Shown here: in pieces, positions 13,272 through 20,218 of the stretch
Numbering within the stretch: the first letter of the stretch is position 1
Layout: each line of letters opens with the position of its first letter
Origin: Deltaproteobacteria bacterium
Lineage (GTDB): Bacteria; Desulfobacterota; Desulfuromonadia; Desulfuromonadales; Geopsychrobacteraceae
DNA length: 20,218 bases
NCBI GenBank assembly: GCA_009993495.1
Contig: JAACTI010000101.1
Coordinates: 1-20,218 of the forward strand
Direction of reading: 5' to 3'
Position numbers and translations under genes: made by a program
The notes under the pieces: model-generated
The model's database searches: none
What the model was told of the DNA's origin: nothing
What the model saw: the letters and a program-made list of their open reading frames with translations, nothing else

Positions 13272-14165
13272 ATGATCAACATTCAGCAATTGAGTCAGGA
13301 ATTGGGTATCGGGATCGACACCCTGCGCGTTTGGGAGCGGCGCTACGGCTGCCCCAAACCACAACGTGATCGGCATGGCCATCGCAGCTATACGGAAGAG
13401 CAGCGACAAGAGCTGGGGATTGTGCGTAAATTACAAGATTTAGGCGAACGCCCCGGCAACATCTTTGCCCTCAGTCCACAACAGCGTCAAAGATTGCTCG
13501 AAAAACGGGTCACCGATCGGGCCCCGGCTGACGACGACCTGCGTCAACTTGCGCTGACACTGCCGATAGTTGAGCTCACAATTGCGTTGCGGCACCGATT
13601 GAGCTCTAGTGGCCTTTATGACTTCATCCACAAAACGGCCGTTCCCCTGTTACACCTTCTCGGTTACGGTTGGGTGGAAGGAAGCATCAGCATCGCCCGT
13701 GAGCATTTCATCTCGGATCTGATCGAAAGCATGTTGCAGGCTGAACTGCGGCGACAGGCTGTGGCTGAGGAGGCACCCCATCTTCTGTTTCTCAACCTGA
13801 GTGGCGAACGTCACCGTTTGGGTTTACTGATGGCCGCCGCCCTCTTTCAATTGGAGGGCTGTCGGAGTAGGCTGATTCAGGAGCATCTCCCGCTTAATGA
13901 GGTGGCCCCTCTCGCCAAGGAACTGGCCGCCGACGCGGTAGCACTCTCCTTCAGCGGACAATATCCTGAGTTAAAGGCCAAGAAAGAGCTGGTCGAACTT
14001 CGGCGCAAGCTTCCCGCGCAGATCAAATTAATTGCCGGGGGCAGTGCCCTCAAAAACAAGGTTTACCTGCCAGGCATTCTTCTGTGCAGCGACCTTCATC
14101 AGATCCCTGATATCCGTAAGCACCTCTTTGGCGCAGCGCAGCAGGGACAAAAGGAGCAACCATGA
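13272..14165 (+). CDS. MerR-family regulator with B12-binding domain (CarH/LitR-type photoreceptor)
   Basis: A 297-residue regulator. The N-terminal MerR winged helix (1-70, with IDTLRVWERRYGCPKPQRDR) binds DNA; a helical bundle (about 85-160) and a Rossmann B12-binding domain (about 165-290) follow. The residues that make CarH a light sensor are present with the same spacing: Trp134, Glu144 and His145 (W-x9-EH) and the lower cobalt ligand His181 in GERHRLG, matching Thermus CarH W131, E141, H142 and H177. In that family adenosylcobalamin stabilises a DNA-bound tetramer in the dark and light breaks it, releasing repression. The ribosome binding site is weak, but the start fits the family. The stop overlaps the next gene by four bases. 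It probably controls both flanking operons. Confidence 0.92.
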   Translation: MINIQQLSQELGIGIDTLRVWERRYGCPKPQRDRHGHRSYTEEQRQELGIVRKLQDLGERPGNIFALSPQQRQRLLEKRVTDRAPADDDLRQLALTLPIVELTIALRHRLSSSGLYDFIHKTAVPLLHLLGYGWVEGSISIAREHFISDLIESMLQAELRRQAVAEEAPHLLFLNLSGERHRLGLLMAAALFQLEGCRSRLIQEHLPLNEVAPLAKELAADAVALSFSGQYPELKAKKELVELRRKLPAQIKLIAGGSALKNKVYLPGILLCSDLHQIPDIRKHLFGAAQQGQKEQP

Positions 14166-14566
14166 ATTTGCAAAAGTACTTTACTGAACACCAAGGCACC
14201 GGCGTGCTTTCGAGCGCCGATGGGCAAGGGCGGGTCGATGCCGCTATCTATGCGCGCCCCCACCTGCTGGAAGACGGGCGTCTGGCGATGATCATGCGCG
14301 ATCGTCTGACGCGCAAAAACCTGCTCGAAAACCCCTTTGCCGCCTACCTTTTTATTGAAGAAGGGCCGGGCTATAAGGGCGTGCGCCTCTTTTTACGCCG
14401 GGTGGGTGAAGATCAAGATCCGGAGCGGATCGCGCAGATGACGCGGCGCTGCCTGAGCCCCGAGGAAGATCACGCCAAGGGGCCCAAGTTCATCACCTAT
14501 TTTGAAATTGAGAAGATTCGACCGCTCATCGGCAGCGAAGAAATCACACGTGATTCAGCAGCTTAA
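14162..14566 (+). CDS. Pyridoxamine 5'-phosphate oxidase-like flavoprotein
   Basis: A 134-residue protein of the PNPOx-like split-barrel fold, which usually binds FMN or a related cofactor. Visible elements are GTGVLSSADGQGRVDAAIYA (about 13-32), the strand LAMIMRDRLTRKNLLENPFA (about 42-61) and AYLFIEEGPGYKGVRLFLRR (about 61-80). The length is that of a minimal barrel. It overlaps the regulator stop by ATGA, so the two are coupled and form one operon. Its last 23 bases overlap the end of the convergent DUF523-DUF1722 gene. No substrate can be named; the context suggests a redox or photo-oxidative stress role. Confidence 0.82.
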   Translation: MNLQKYFTEHQGTGVLSSADGQGRVDAAIYARPHLLEDGRLAMIMRDRLTRKNLLENPFAAYLFIEEGPGYKGVRLFLRRVGEDQDPERIAQMTRRCLSPEEDHAKGPKFITYFEIEKIRPLIGSEEITRDSAA

Positions 14567-15497
14567 GCTCGCGTGGATGCGGATTGAGATAAATCTGCTG
14601 TTTGAGGTAGGGCTGGTTGTACTTGCGCACAAAATGGTTGATCAGGGTAATGGGCACGATCAGTGGCACCAGGTCGTTGCGGTAGTCTTCGATCAGCCCT
14701 AAAGCCTCCTGCTTCTCGTCACTGCTCAGCTCATGCTTGAAGTAGCCGAGAAGATGCTGAAGCACGTTGGCCTGCTTGCTGACCGTGGTACGCAGATGCA
14801 AGGCCGCCTGCAGCAACTCGTTGTAGTGCGCAAGAAAGGTCGCAAAGGGGAGCGCCTTCCCCTGCGCTACCAGTCGACCCATTTCGCGGTAGTGTTTTTG
14901 ACTGTGGGAGAAGATCAGATACTTGTGCCGGGTATGAAAATCAACCACCGCGCCAAAACTGTTCTTTGCCCCCAGAGCCTGGCGCAGACGCTGCAAGGTA
15001 AAGACCCGCGTGATAAAATTTTCCCGCAGCTTCGGGTCGTTGAGGCGGCCCTCTTCTTCGACCGGCAACAGGGGGAAGTGGGCCATGAATGCCCGCGCAA
15101 AAAACCCGACCCCTTTCCCTTGCGGGATGCCATTCTGGTCGTAAAGCTTGACCCGCTCCATGCCACTGCTGGGGGAACCTTTCTTGAAGATGAAGCCGCA
15201 CAGCTGCTCTTTTTCAAGCTCAGCCACGCGGCGCTGGCACCAGCGTTCCATCGCCGCGCTGATATCTTCACCCGTTTTGCCAAAGACCAGCCGCTGTGCG
15301 TCCGGGGTACCGACCAGGCGCAGCGCCGGTCTTGGTGTCGGCAGGCCCAGTTCAACTTCGGGGCAAACCGGCACAAAATCAAAATACTCTCCAAGGGTGT
15401 TGACGATAAAATGGTCCAGCTTGTGCTGGCCATCAAAACGCACCTTCTCGCCGAGCAGGCAGGAGCTGATACCGATACGGATCTTTTCGTCTGACAT
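14544..15497 (-). CDS. DUF523-DUF1722 (YbgA-like) protein
   Basis: A 317-residue two-domain protein. The DUF523 part (about 1-150) begins IRIGISSCLLGEKVRFDG and contains VPVCPEVELGLPTPRPALRL and the LCGFIFKKGSPSSGM block; the DUF1722 part (about 190-305) begins near VDFHTRHKYLIFSHSQKHY. E. coli YbgA is the DUF1722 relative encoded next to the photolyase gene phr, and this context agrees; the biochemical function is unknown to me. The ATG at 15497 is preferred because GGGAGG lies four bases upstream; an in-frame ATG at 15512 would add five residues but lacks a ribosome binding site. Its 3' end overlaps the PNPOx-like gene by 23 bases, tail to tail. Confidence 0.87.
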   Translation of the reverse strand: MSDEKIRIGISSCLLGEKVRFDGQHKLDHFIVNTLGEYFDFVPVCPEVELGLPTPRPALRLVGTPDAQRLVFGKTGEDISAAMERWCQRRVAELEKEQLCGFIFKKGSPSSGMERVKLYDQNGIPQGKGVGFFARAFMAHFPLLPVEEEGRLNDPKLRENFITRVFTLQRLRQALGAKNSFGAVVDFHTRHKYLIFSHSQKHYREMGRLVAQGKALPFATFLAHYNELLQAALHLRTTVSKQANVLQHLLGYFKHELSSDEKQEALGLIEDYRNDLVPLIVPITLINHFVRKYNQPYLKQQIYLNPHPRELKLLNHV

Positions 15498-15547
15498 GGA
15501 GCCTCCCATCATATAGCGATTGACCAGGCTGAATCCGCTCCCATGAG

Positions 15548-15606
15548 GAATTCACGCGACCCGGGAAACGGCGCTCTCGGGCACTGCAACTACGGCGCTG
15601 AAAAGA
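15548..15606 (+). repeat. Diverged intergenic repeat, copy 2
   Basis: This is the second copy of the element described at 7521-7578, in the 176-base gap between the divergent DUF523-DUF1722 and SDR genes. ACCCG (15559-15563) can pair with CGGGC or CGGG at 15578-15582, and CCGGGAAACGG forms a competing small stem, as in copy 1. A few further matches follow (a CACC-GG block at 15621-15627). In the plus orientation it would lie in the leader of the SDR gene, about 70 bases before the ATG. Confidence 0.5.
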
Positions 15607-15673
15607 TACCACTGATGTGAACACCTGGAACGAACTACGCAAATAATGCCCCAAATGGAGAACTTCAACAACC

Positions 15674-17176
15674 ATGAAAACTCAATCTTTTTTGCCGATT
15701 CTTGTCCTTGGTGCCACCGGCTACATTGGTAGCCGCCTGATTCCACGCCTGCTCGATGCCGGTTATGCGGTGCGCGCCATGGTGCGCAACCCCGAAAAAC
15801 TGGCCGGACGCCCCTGGGCCAAACACCCGCAATTAAAAATTGTCCGCGGTGATCTATTTGACCCTGCGAGCCTCGCCGCCGCCAGCAAAGGCTGCCATGC
15901 CGCCTTCTATCTGGTTCACTCCATGAACCCCGATGTCCGCGATTTTGCCACCGCCGATCGTGAGGCGGCCCATAACTTTGCCGCTGCCGCAGCAGCCGCC
16001 GGGCTGGAACAGATCATCTACCTTTCCGGGCTGGGCGATGACTCTGCCGCCCTGAGCCATCACCTGCGTTCGCGCACCGAAACCGGGGAAGAACTGCGCC
16101 GGGGAAGTGTCCCGGTGACGATCTTGCGCGCGGCAATGATTATTGGCTCGGGCAGCGCATCTTTCGAGATTCTACGTTACCTGGTCGAGCGCCTGCCGGT
16201 GATGGTGACCCCCCGCTGGGTGCAAACCCGCTGTCAACCTATTGCCGTGCGCAATGTCCTCACCTATCTGGCAGGCTGCCTTGATATTCCGGAAACCCGG
16301 GGCGAAACCTTTGATATCGGCTGTGAAGAGATTCTCGACTACCGTATGCTCATGCGCATTTATGCCGAAGAAGCCGGGCTGCCACGCCGATGGATTTTAC
16401 CCGTGCCCTTTCTCACCCCGCGCCTCAGCTCCTACTGGATTCACCTGGTCACCCCGGTGCCGGCGGCCCTGGCGAAACCCCTCGCCGAAGGGCTGAGCTG
16501 CCCGGTGTTGGTAAAAGACACCCGGATTCGGACCCTGATTCCACAAGAAATTTTCAGCTGCCGCACCGCCATCCGCCTGGCCCTGGCACGCATCCGCGAG
16601 CAACACATCGAAAGCACCTGGTACGACGCCGGGCAAACTCCGCCGGTTGAGTGGATCACCCCCGGCGACCCAACCTGGGCGGGTGGCGCCATGTATGTGG
16701 ATACCCGCGAAGTGGTGCTGGAAGCCTCTGCGCGGCAAGTTTGGGAGACTCTCAGCCGTATTGGTGGTGAAAAGGGCTGGTTCTACGCCGACTGGCTCTG
16801 GCGTCTACGCGGGCTGCTCGACAAGCTGGTAGGTGGAGTGGGTTTGCGGCGCGGTCGCCGTGATCCGCAACATTTAGCCGCTGGCGACGCCCTCGACTTT
16901 TGGCGGGTCGCGCGCGTTGAAGAGGCCCTGCGACTGGTACTGGTCGCCGAAATGAAATTACCCGGTGAAGCCATCCTGACCTTCGAACTGCACGAAAACA
17001 ACGGTGAAACCCGCCTGGTTCAGCGCGCGTGGTTTCATCCCCAGGGTCTCTTCGGCATCATCTACTGGTGGCTGGTTGTTCCCCTGCACCATTTTGTTTT
17101 CAACGGCATGCTCAAGGGCATCGCCGAAGACTGTGCGGGGAAAATTCTTAAAGGACCGATAAAAATATCCGCGTAA
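15674..17176 (+). CDS. NAD(P)-binding SDR with C-terminal DUF2867 domain
   Basis: A 500-residue fusion. The N-terminal domain (about 8-300) is an atypical/extended short-chain dehydrogenase related to NmrA and YbjT types, with the dinucleotide loop GATGYIG (13-19) and a segment IIYLSGLGDDSA in place of the classical Tyr-x3-Lys site. The C-terminal DUF2867 part (about 335-495) is SRPBCC-like, starting at MYVDTREVVLEASARQVWET and ending WWLVVPLHHFVFNGMLKGI. The fusion is common in bacteria, often near photolyases and YbgA-like genes; substrate unknown. The ATG lacks a well-spaced ribosome binding site (GGAG 13 bases upstream), but the N-terminus fits the family. One repeat copy lies in its leader. 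The alcohol dehydrogenase gene follows after 93 bases. Confidence 0.88.
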   Translation: MKTQSFLPILVLGATGYIGSRLIPRLLDAGYAVRAMVRNPEKLAGRPWAKHPQLKIVRGDLFDPASLAAASKGCHAAFYLVHSMNPDVRDFATADREAAHNFAAAAAAAGLEQIIYLSGLGDDSAALSHHLRSRTETGEELRRGSVPVTILRAAMIIGSGSASFEILRYLVERLPVMVTPRWVQTRCQPIAVRNVLTYLAGCLDIPETRGETFDIGCEEILDYRMLMRIYAEEAGLPRRWILPVPFLTPRLSSYWIHLVTPVPAALAKPLAEGLSCPVLVKDTRIRTLIPQEIFSCRTAIRLALARIREQHIESTWYDAGQTPPVEWITPGDPTWAGGAMYVDTREVVLEASARQVWETLSRIGGEKGWFYADWLWRLRGLLDKLVGGVGLRRGRRDPQHLAAGDALDFWRVARVEEALRLVLVAEMKLPGEAILTFELHENNGETRLVQRAWFHPQGLFGIIYWWLVVPLHHFVFNGMLKGIAEDCAGKILKGPIKISA

Positions 17177-17269
17177 CCCCCAAACCACAGCACACGAACA
17201 CCAAGCGTATACTGCTATGCGTAAGATGTCAGCGCCCAACGACAAAACCTCTAACGACAGGAGAAAATC

Positions 17270-18328
17270 ATGTCTCAAACCAAAGCTTATGCCGCCCCCA
17301 GCGCCTCTGCCGCCCTCACCGCCACCAGTATCCCGCGCCGCCAGCCCAGCGAGCGTGATGTTAAGATCGACATTCTCTTTTGCGGCGTCTGCCATTCAGA
17401 TTTACACACGGTGCGTGACGAATGGCACAGCATCATGCCCACCACCTACCCCTGCGTGCCGGGTCACGAAATTGTTGGCCGGGTCACCCAGGTCGGTACG
17501 GGCGTCACCGGCTACAAAACCGGCGATCTGGTCGGCGTCGGCTGTCTGGTCGATTCCGACCACAGTTGCCCGAGCTGCCAGGCCCATGTCGAGCAGTTTT
17601 GCCCCGATGCCACCTTCACCTACAACTCGCCGGACAAACACGGCACGGCTCCAGTCACCTATGGCGGTTACGCCGAGAACATTGTCGTTGACGAGCGTTT
17701 CGTGCTCAAGGTTCCGACCAATCTCGATCTGGCCGGCGTCGCCCCCCTGTTATGCGCCGGGATCACCACCTGGTCACCCCTCCGGCGCTGGGGCGAGATC
17801 AAAGACAAGAAGGTCGGCGTAGTCGGTCTCGGTGGCCTCGGTCACATGGGAGTCAAGTTCGCCAAAGCCCTAGGTGCCAAGGTCACCGTCTTCACCACCT
17901 CACCAAACAAAAAGGATGACGCCTTGCGTCTCGGCGCAGATGCGGTCATCCTCTCGAAAAATGCCGCGGAAATGAAAGCCCAGGCCGGCAGCTTCGACTT
18001 CATTCTCGATACCATTGCCGCCGACCACGACATCAATGCCTACCTCGGCATGCTGACCCTCGACGGCAAATTGACCCTGGTCGGCGCGCCGGAGAAACCC
18101 CTGTCCATCTCATCCTTCGCCCTGCTTTTCGGACGCAAAAGCCTTTCCGGCTCACTGATCGGCGGCATCAAGGAAACCCAGGAAATGCTCGACTTCTGCG
18201 GCCGACACAACATCATCGCCGAGGTTGAAGTTATCCCGATGCAGAAGATCAACGAAGCCTACGCGCGCCTGTTGAAATCGGATGTGAAGTACCGCTTCTC
18301 CATCGACATGGCCACGCTTAAGGGTTAA
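17270..18328 (+). CDS. Zinc-dependent NAD(P)-alcohol dehydrogenase, YahK/cinnamyl type
   Basis: A 352-residue medium-chain dehydrogenase that interconverts aldehydes and alcohols. Catalytic zinc ligands are Cys41 (GVCHSD), His66-Glu67 (GHE) and Cys162 (LLCAGITTW). The nucleotide loop is GLGGLG (186-191), and the following TTSPNKKDDALRLGAD suits NADP, as in YahK. The structural zinc lobe is unusual: Cys100, Cys103 and Cys111 are present, but the first ligand is Asp97 (VDSDHSCPSC) where E. coli YahK has Cys. CAGGAG stands 6 bases before the ATG. It follows the SDR gene in the same direction and may be co-transcribed, though a promoter in the 93-base gap cannot be excluded. Aldehyde detoxification is a reasonable inference. 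Confidence 0.92.
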   Translation: MSQTKAYAAPSASAALTATSIPRRQPSERDVKIDILFCGVCHSDLHTVRDEWHSIMPTTYPCVPGHEIVGRVTQVGTGVTGYKTGDLVGVGCLVDSDHSCPSCQAHVEQFCPDATFTYNSPDKHGTAPVTYGGYAENIVVDERFVLKVPTNLDLAGVAPLLCAGITTWSPLRRWGEIKDKKVGVVGLGGLGHMGVKFAKALGAKVTVFTTSPNKKDDALRLGADAVILSKNAAEMKAQAGSFDFILDTIAADHDINAYLGMLTLDGKLTLVGAPEKPLSISSFALLFGRKSLSGSLIGGIKETQEMLDFCGRHNIIAEVEVIPMQKINEAYARLLKSDVKYRFSIDMATLKG

Positions 18329-18409
18329 GCGCTGAAAATAAATAACGTCCGTCTGGTCATCCAGGCGCGTGCCGTTTCTCGCCATCCTTGGCACACGGGG
18401 GAAAAAGGG

Positions 18410-18742
18410 TTACGTGTTCACCCGCCCACGGACACCGACCGGGCTTTTCCGGAAGATCGCCTGTCCAGGTTCGTCAGACAAGAGCATCAGTATTTCGGTT
18501 TAGAGAAATGGCAGCCGCGCGACCTGCGCCGAACCTTCACTACCCTGGTGACCGGATTCGGCTACTCCGACCGGGTTATCAACAAAGCCCAGGCCCGCAA
18601 AGACGGCTCCGTAATCCGCATCTACTACGACAAGCGTCGTTACTACAAAGAATTGCGCGAGCTGTTCGAAACCCTGGAGCGCGAGATCCTGCGCATCATC
18701 GGCCAGCAGCCAGAATCGGCAAAGGTTATCCAGCTGCGCTAG
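18410..18742 (+). pseudogene. 3' remnant of a tyrosine recombinase (phage/P4-type integrase)
   Basis: An open frame without a plausible start ends in a recognisable integrase C-terminus. The segment KWQPRDLRRTFTTLVTGFG holds the catalytic Arg of the R-x-x-R region, and GSVIRIYYDKRRYYKELREL holds the tyrosine region followed by the typical helix ending EREILRIIG. The LGH-type second histidine motif is not seen, and the N-terminal core-binding and first-arginine regions are absent. The frame runs open back to the alcohol dehydrogenase stop (TAA at 18326-18328), but the part before about 18440 resembles nothing. A GTG at 18548 would give only 64 residues. It is read as debris of a lost integrative element that brought in the genes downstream. 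Confidence 0.75.
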
Positions 18743-18860
18743 GAATTGCCCGGCGACAAGCTGAGAAACAGATCCGCAGCAAGATTCGTTTGTCAAATCT
18801 GCGGCCTGAACCCTTACGATTTGCTGGCAGATCGCACAGTGAATATAACTTTTATATTAT

Positions 18861-18890
18861 TTGTTATTTTGTTTTTATAATTTATATGTT
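18861..18890 (+). promoter_or_regulatory. AT-rich promoter region of the HTH/Fic pair
   Basis: TTGTTA (18861-18866), 18 bases, and TATGTT (18885-18890) form a possible promoter; TATAAT at 18876-18881 is an alternative -10. The stretch 18841-18905 is far richer in A and T than the coding DNA around it, as often seen for acquired toxin-antitoxin-like modules. GAGG stands 6 bases before the ATG at 18928. Confidence 0.4.
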
Positions 18891-18927
18891 ATATGAAATG
18901 CAATGATTAATAATACAGAGGTTATAT

Positions 18928-19392
18928 ATGCAGCCAAAACAGCGACGTACCATGCGGGATCAGCTCGATACAACATTTGCGCAACTGACGAACCTCAAAA
19001 CCCTGCAACCGCCCGTCAAGGGCTGGTTGCGTGCTATTCGTGAGGCTCTGGGCATGTCCGGCAAGCAGCTGGGCAAACGACTGGAAGTCAGTCAGCCGCG
19101 CATCGTGCAGATGGAGAAGGACGAGCTTTCAGGGGCCCTGACCCTGAAGACCCTGCGTCAAGCCGCCGAAGCGCTGGACTGTGTGTTTGTCTATGCCGTG
19201 GTGCCACGGACCCGCCTCGAAGACACCATGCGGCAGCAGGCCAGAAAAGTTGCAACCATACAGCTCTCCCGGACATCCCACACCATGCTTCTGGAAGACC
19301 AGAAGGTGTCGAGCGAGGAGCAGCAGAAAATGCTCGAAGAGAAGGCCGAAGACTTGATGCGCAACCCTCCTCATGATTTCTGGTCCGAGTGA
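18928..19392 (+). CDS. Mobile mystery protein A (HTH DNA-binding, antitoxin-like)
   Basis: A 154-residue protein of the family called mobile mystery protein A, which travels with a Fic partner. An XRE-type helix-turn-helix lies at about 30-95: GWLRAIREALGMSGKQLGKR, then LEVSQPRIVQMEKDELSG with LTLKTLRQAAEALDCVFVYA. A charged C-terminal part follows (EDTMRQQARKVATIQLSR, KMLEEKAEDLMRN). Its stop overlaps the GTG start of the Fic gene (GTGA, 19389-19392), so the two are coupled. By analogy with other Fic and toxin-antitoxin pairs it probably represses its own promoter and may neutralise the partner; neither is shown by the sequence. ATG with GAGG upstream. Confidence 0.88.
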   Translation: MQPKQRRTMRDQLDTTFAQLTNLKTLQPPVKGWLRAIREALGMSGKQLGKRLEVSQPRIVQMEKDELSGALTLKTLRQAAEALDCVFVYAVVPRTRLEDTMRQQARKVATIQLSRTSHTMLLEDQKVSSEEQQKMLEEKAEDLMRNPPHDFWSE

Positions 19393-19979
19393 ATATGAAT
19401 TTCGACTACCCCGATGGGGCCACACCGATCGATCCTGATGAAGCGCAGGGCCTTTTGCTGCCGCACATTCGCACCCGAGCCGAACTTGATCGCTGGGAGC
19501 AGGAGAATATCTCAGAAGCAGAAGATGCCACGTTCCGGCGCAGACAAAAAGACATTCTGAGCGAAAAATACGCACGCAAGCTGCACAAGAAGATGTTCGG
19601 TACTGTCTGGCGTTGGGCGGGTGACTTTCGCCGCAGTCAGAAAAAGATCGGGATTGAATGGATGCAGGTACCGGTTGCACTGCATCAGTTATTTCAAGAG
19701 GTCAACGGCTGGCTGGAATACACATCTTTTCCTCCGGATGAAATAGCGGCCAGGTTCCATCACCGTCTGGTCGCCATTCATGCTTTCCCCAATGGCAACG
19801 GTCGCCATGCCCGTTTGATGACCGATCTGCTGCTGGTTAACCTGCTGGGGCGGGAGCCTTTCAGCTGGGGACAAGAGAATCTGACCAATGCCGGCGAGTG
19901 CCGACGCAGATACATTGCCGCCCTGCAAGCGGCAGATCGTCATGATTATGGCCCGCTGCTGACCTTTGTACGTTCGTAA
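19389..19979 (+). CDS. Mobile mystery protein B (Fic/DOC family)
   Basis: A 196-residue Fic-domain protein. Fic enzymes usually transfer AMP or another phosphate-containing group to target proteins. The active-site motif is His131 to Arg142, HAFPNGNGRHAR, a match to HPFxxGNGRxxR with Ala in place of Pro, so the catalytic His is intact. The N-terminal DYPDGATPIDPDEAQGLLLP is characteristic of mobile mystery protein B. A WEQEN segment (36-40) lies where an inhibitory helix might sit, but the Ser/Thr of the usual (S/T)xxxE(G/N) motif is Arg. The start is GTG at 19389, overlapping the previous stop; the ATG at 19395 is an alternative. The target is unknown. Confidence 0.9.
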   Translation: MNMNFDYPDGATPIDPDEAQGLLLPHIRTRAELDRWEQENISEAEDATFRRRQKDILSEKYARKLHKKMFGTVWRWAGDFRRSQKKIGIEWMQVPVALHQLFQEVNGWLEYTSFPPDEIAARFHHRLVAIHAFPNGNGRHARLMTDLLLVNLLGREPFSWGQENLTNAGECRRRYIAALQAADRHDYGPLLTFVRS

Positions 19980-19985
19980 GTTGAT

Positions 19986-20218
19986 TCACGCGACCGGTTC
20001 CCGGATGAGGATATCAGGCTGCCTGGCCAGCAGGACCTGGTTGTGATGGTGCAGGATCTCCTCGTCACTCTTCAGGTTGAGGTCGGAATCGAGCTTGAGG
20101 TTAACGCTGCCAACCGTCAGGTCACGGTAGTCGATGTCAGCATATCCGCCGTTACGGGTAATGATGACTTCGTTCAGTTCGGCGATATAGGGTCTTTTGA
20201 GATGGTTGCTTGGTTTAG
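19986..20218 (-). CDS. 3' end of an unrecognised gene (truncated by window edge)
   Basis: A minus-strand frame is open from the right edge to TGA at 19986-19988, about 77 codons. It ends in the segments LHHHNQVLLARQPDILIREP and VA, and further in contains RPYIAELNEVIITRNGGYAD and VGSVNLKLDSDLNLKSDEEI. Codon use looks like that of neighbouring genes. The start lies outside the window and I do not recognise the family. It converges on the Fic gene with only six bases between them. Confidence 0.65.
   Translation of the reverse strand, partial: KPSNHLKRPYIAELNEVIITRNGGYADIDYRDLTVGSVNLKLDSDLNLKSDEEILHHHNQVLLARQPDILIREPVA

Noticed and set aside
14733..15494. 253-codon plus-strand frame opposite DUF523-DUF1722
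   Set aside because: Antisense shadow: the minus-strand frame carries clear conserved domain motifs and the plus frame none.
15548..15632. Cobalamin riboswitch upstream of the SDR gene (GGGAA and CTGCAAC elements)
   Set aside because: A few words resemble cobalamin riboswitches and a B12 regulator is nearby, but no B12 box (AGCCAGGAGACCTGCC type) or full core could be found in either repeat copy.
18388..18906. 172-codon plus-strand frame overlapping the integrase remnant
   Set aside because: It is in another frame than the recognisable integrase C-terminus and its composition looks like a shadow.

Overview
The window looks like a chromosomal segment of a Gram-negative, motile bacterium, most likely of the Desulfuromonadia (Geobacter/Desulfuromonas/Pelobacter type, former Deltaproteobacteria). 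The reasons are a chemotaxis cluster rich in CheX-type proteins with an HDOD protein, a sigma-54 activator, and moderate GC coding sequence broken by AT-rich intergenic islands. The assignment is an inference from gene style; no taxonomic marker gene is present.

Region 1 (1-7400) is signalling. A left-truncated cheB is followed by cheD, an HDOD gene, a stand-alone receiver, a CheX-like gene, a second receiver, two tandem CheX-like genes, and a 606-residue protein that fuses two CheX-like domains to a receiver that has lost its phospho-acceptor aspartate. All five CheX-like domains keep an E-x-x-N signature. A -24/-12 (sigma-54) promoter candidate precedes the fusion gene. A convergent sigma-54 activator without an N-terminal sensory domain ends the block. 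The cluster therefore looks designed for CheY dephosphorylation and adaptation, with some expression under sigma-54.

Region 2 (7401-10592) starts with 760 bp of non-coding DNA holding a palindromic element, one copy of a diverged repeat, and a CRP/FNR-type dyad. A TonB-dependent receptor follows, carrying the CxxxM plus HxM residues known from the copper receptor OprC, and it ends in a strong terminator.

Region 3 (10593-18328) is a light- and stress-associated module: class II photolyase, a broken DUF2177 gene and an SRPBCC protein on the minus strand; divergent from them a MerR/B12-binding regulator with the CarH-type cobalamin residues, co-transcribed with a PNPOx-like flavoprotein; a convergent DUF523-DUF1722 protein; then an SDR-DUF2867 protein and a YahK-type alcohol dehydrogenase. 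These families are recurrently found together under LitR/CarH-type photoreceptors, so light-dependent derepression of repair is the natural reading.

Region 4 (18329-20218) looks like acquired DNA: the 3' remnant of a tyrosine recombinase, an AT-rich promoter island, a translationally coupled HTH/Fic pair (the mobile mystery A/B pair), and the 3' end of an unrecognised gene on the minus strand. No tRNA, rRNA, CRISPR array or intact insertion sequence was seen.
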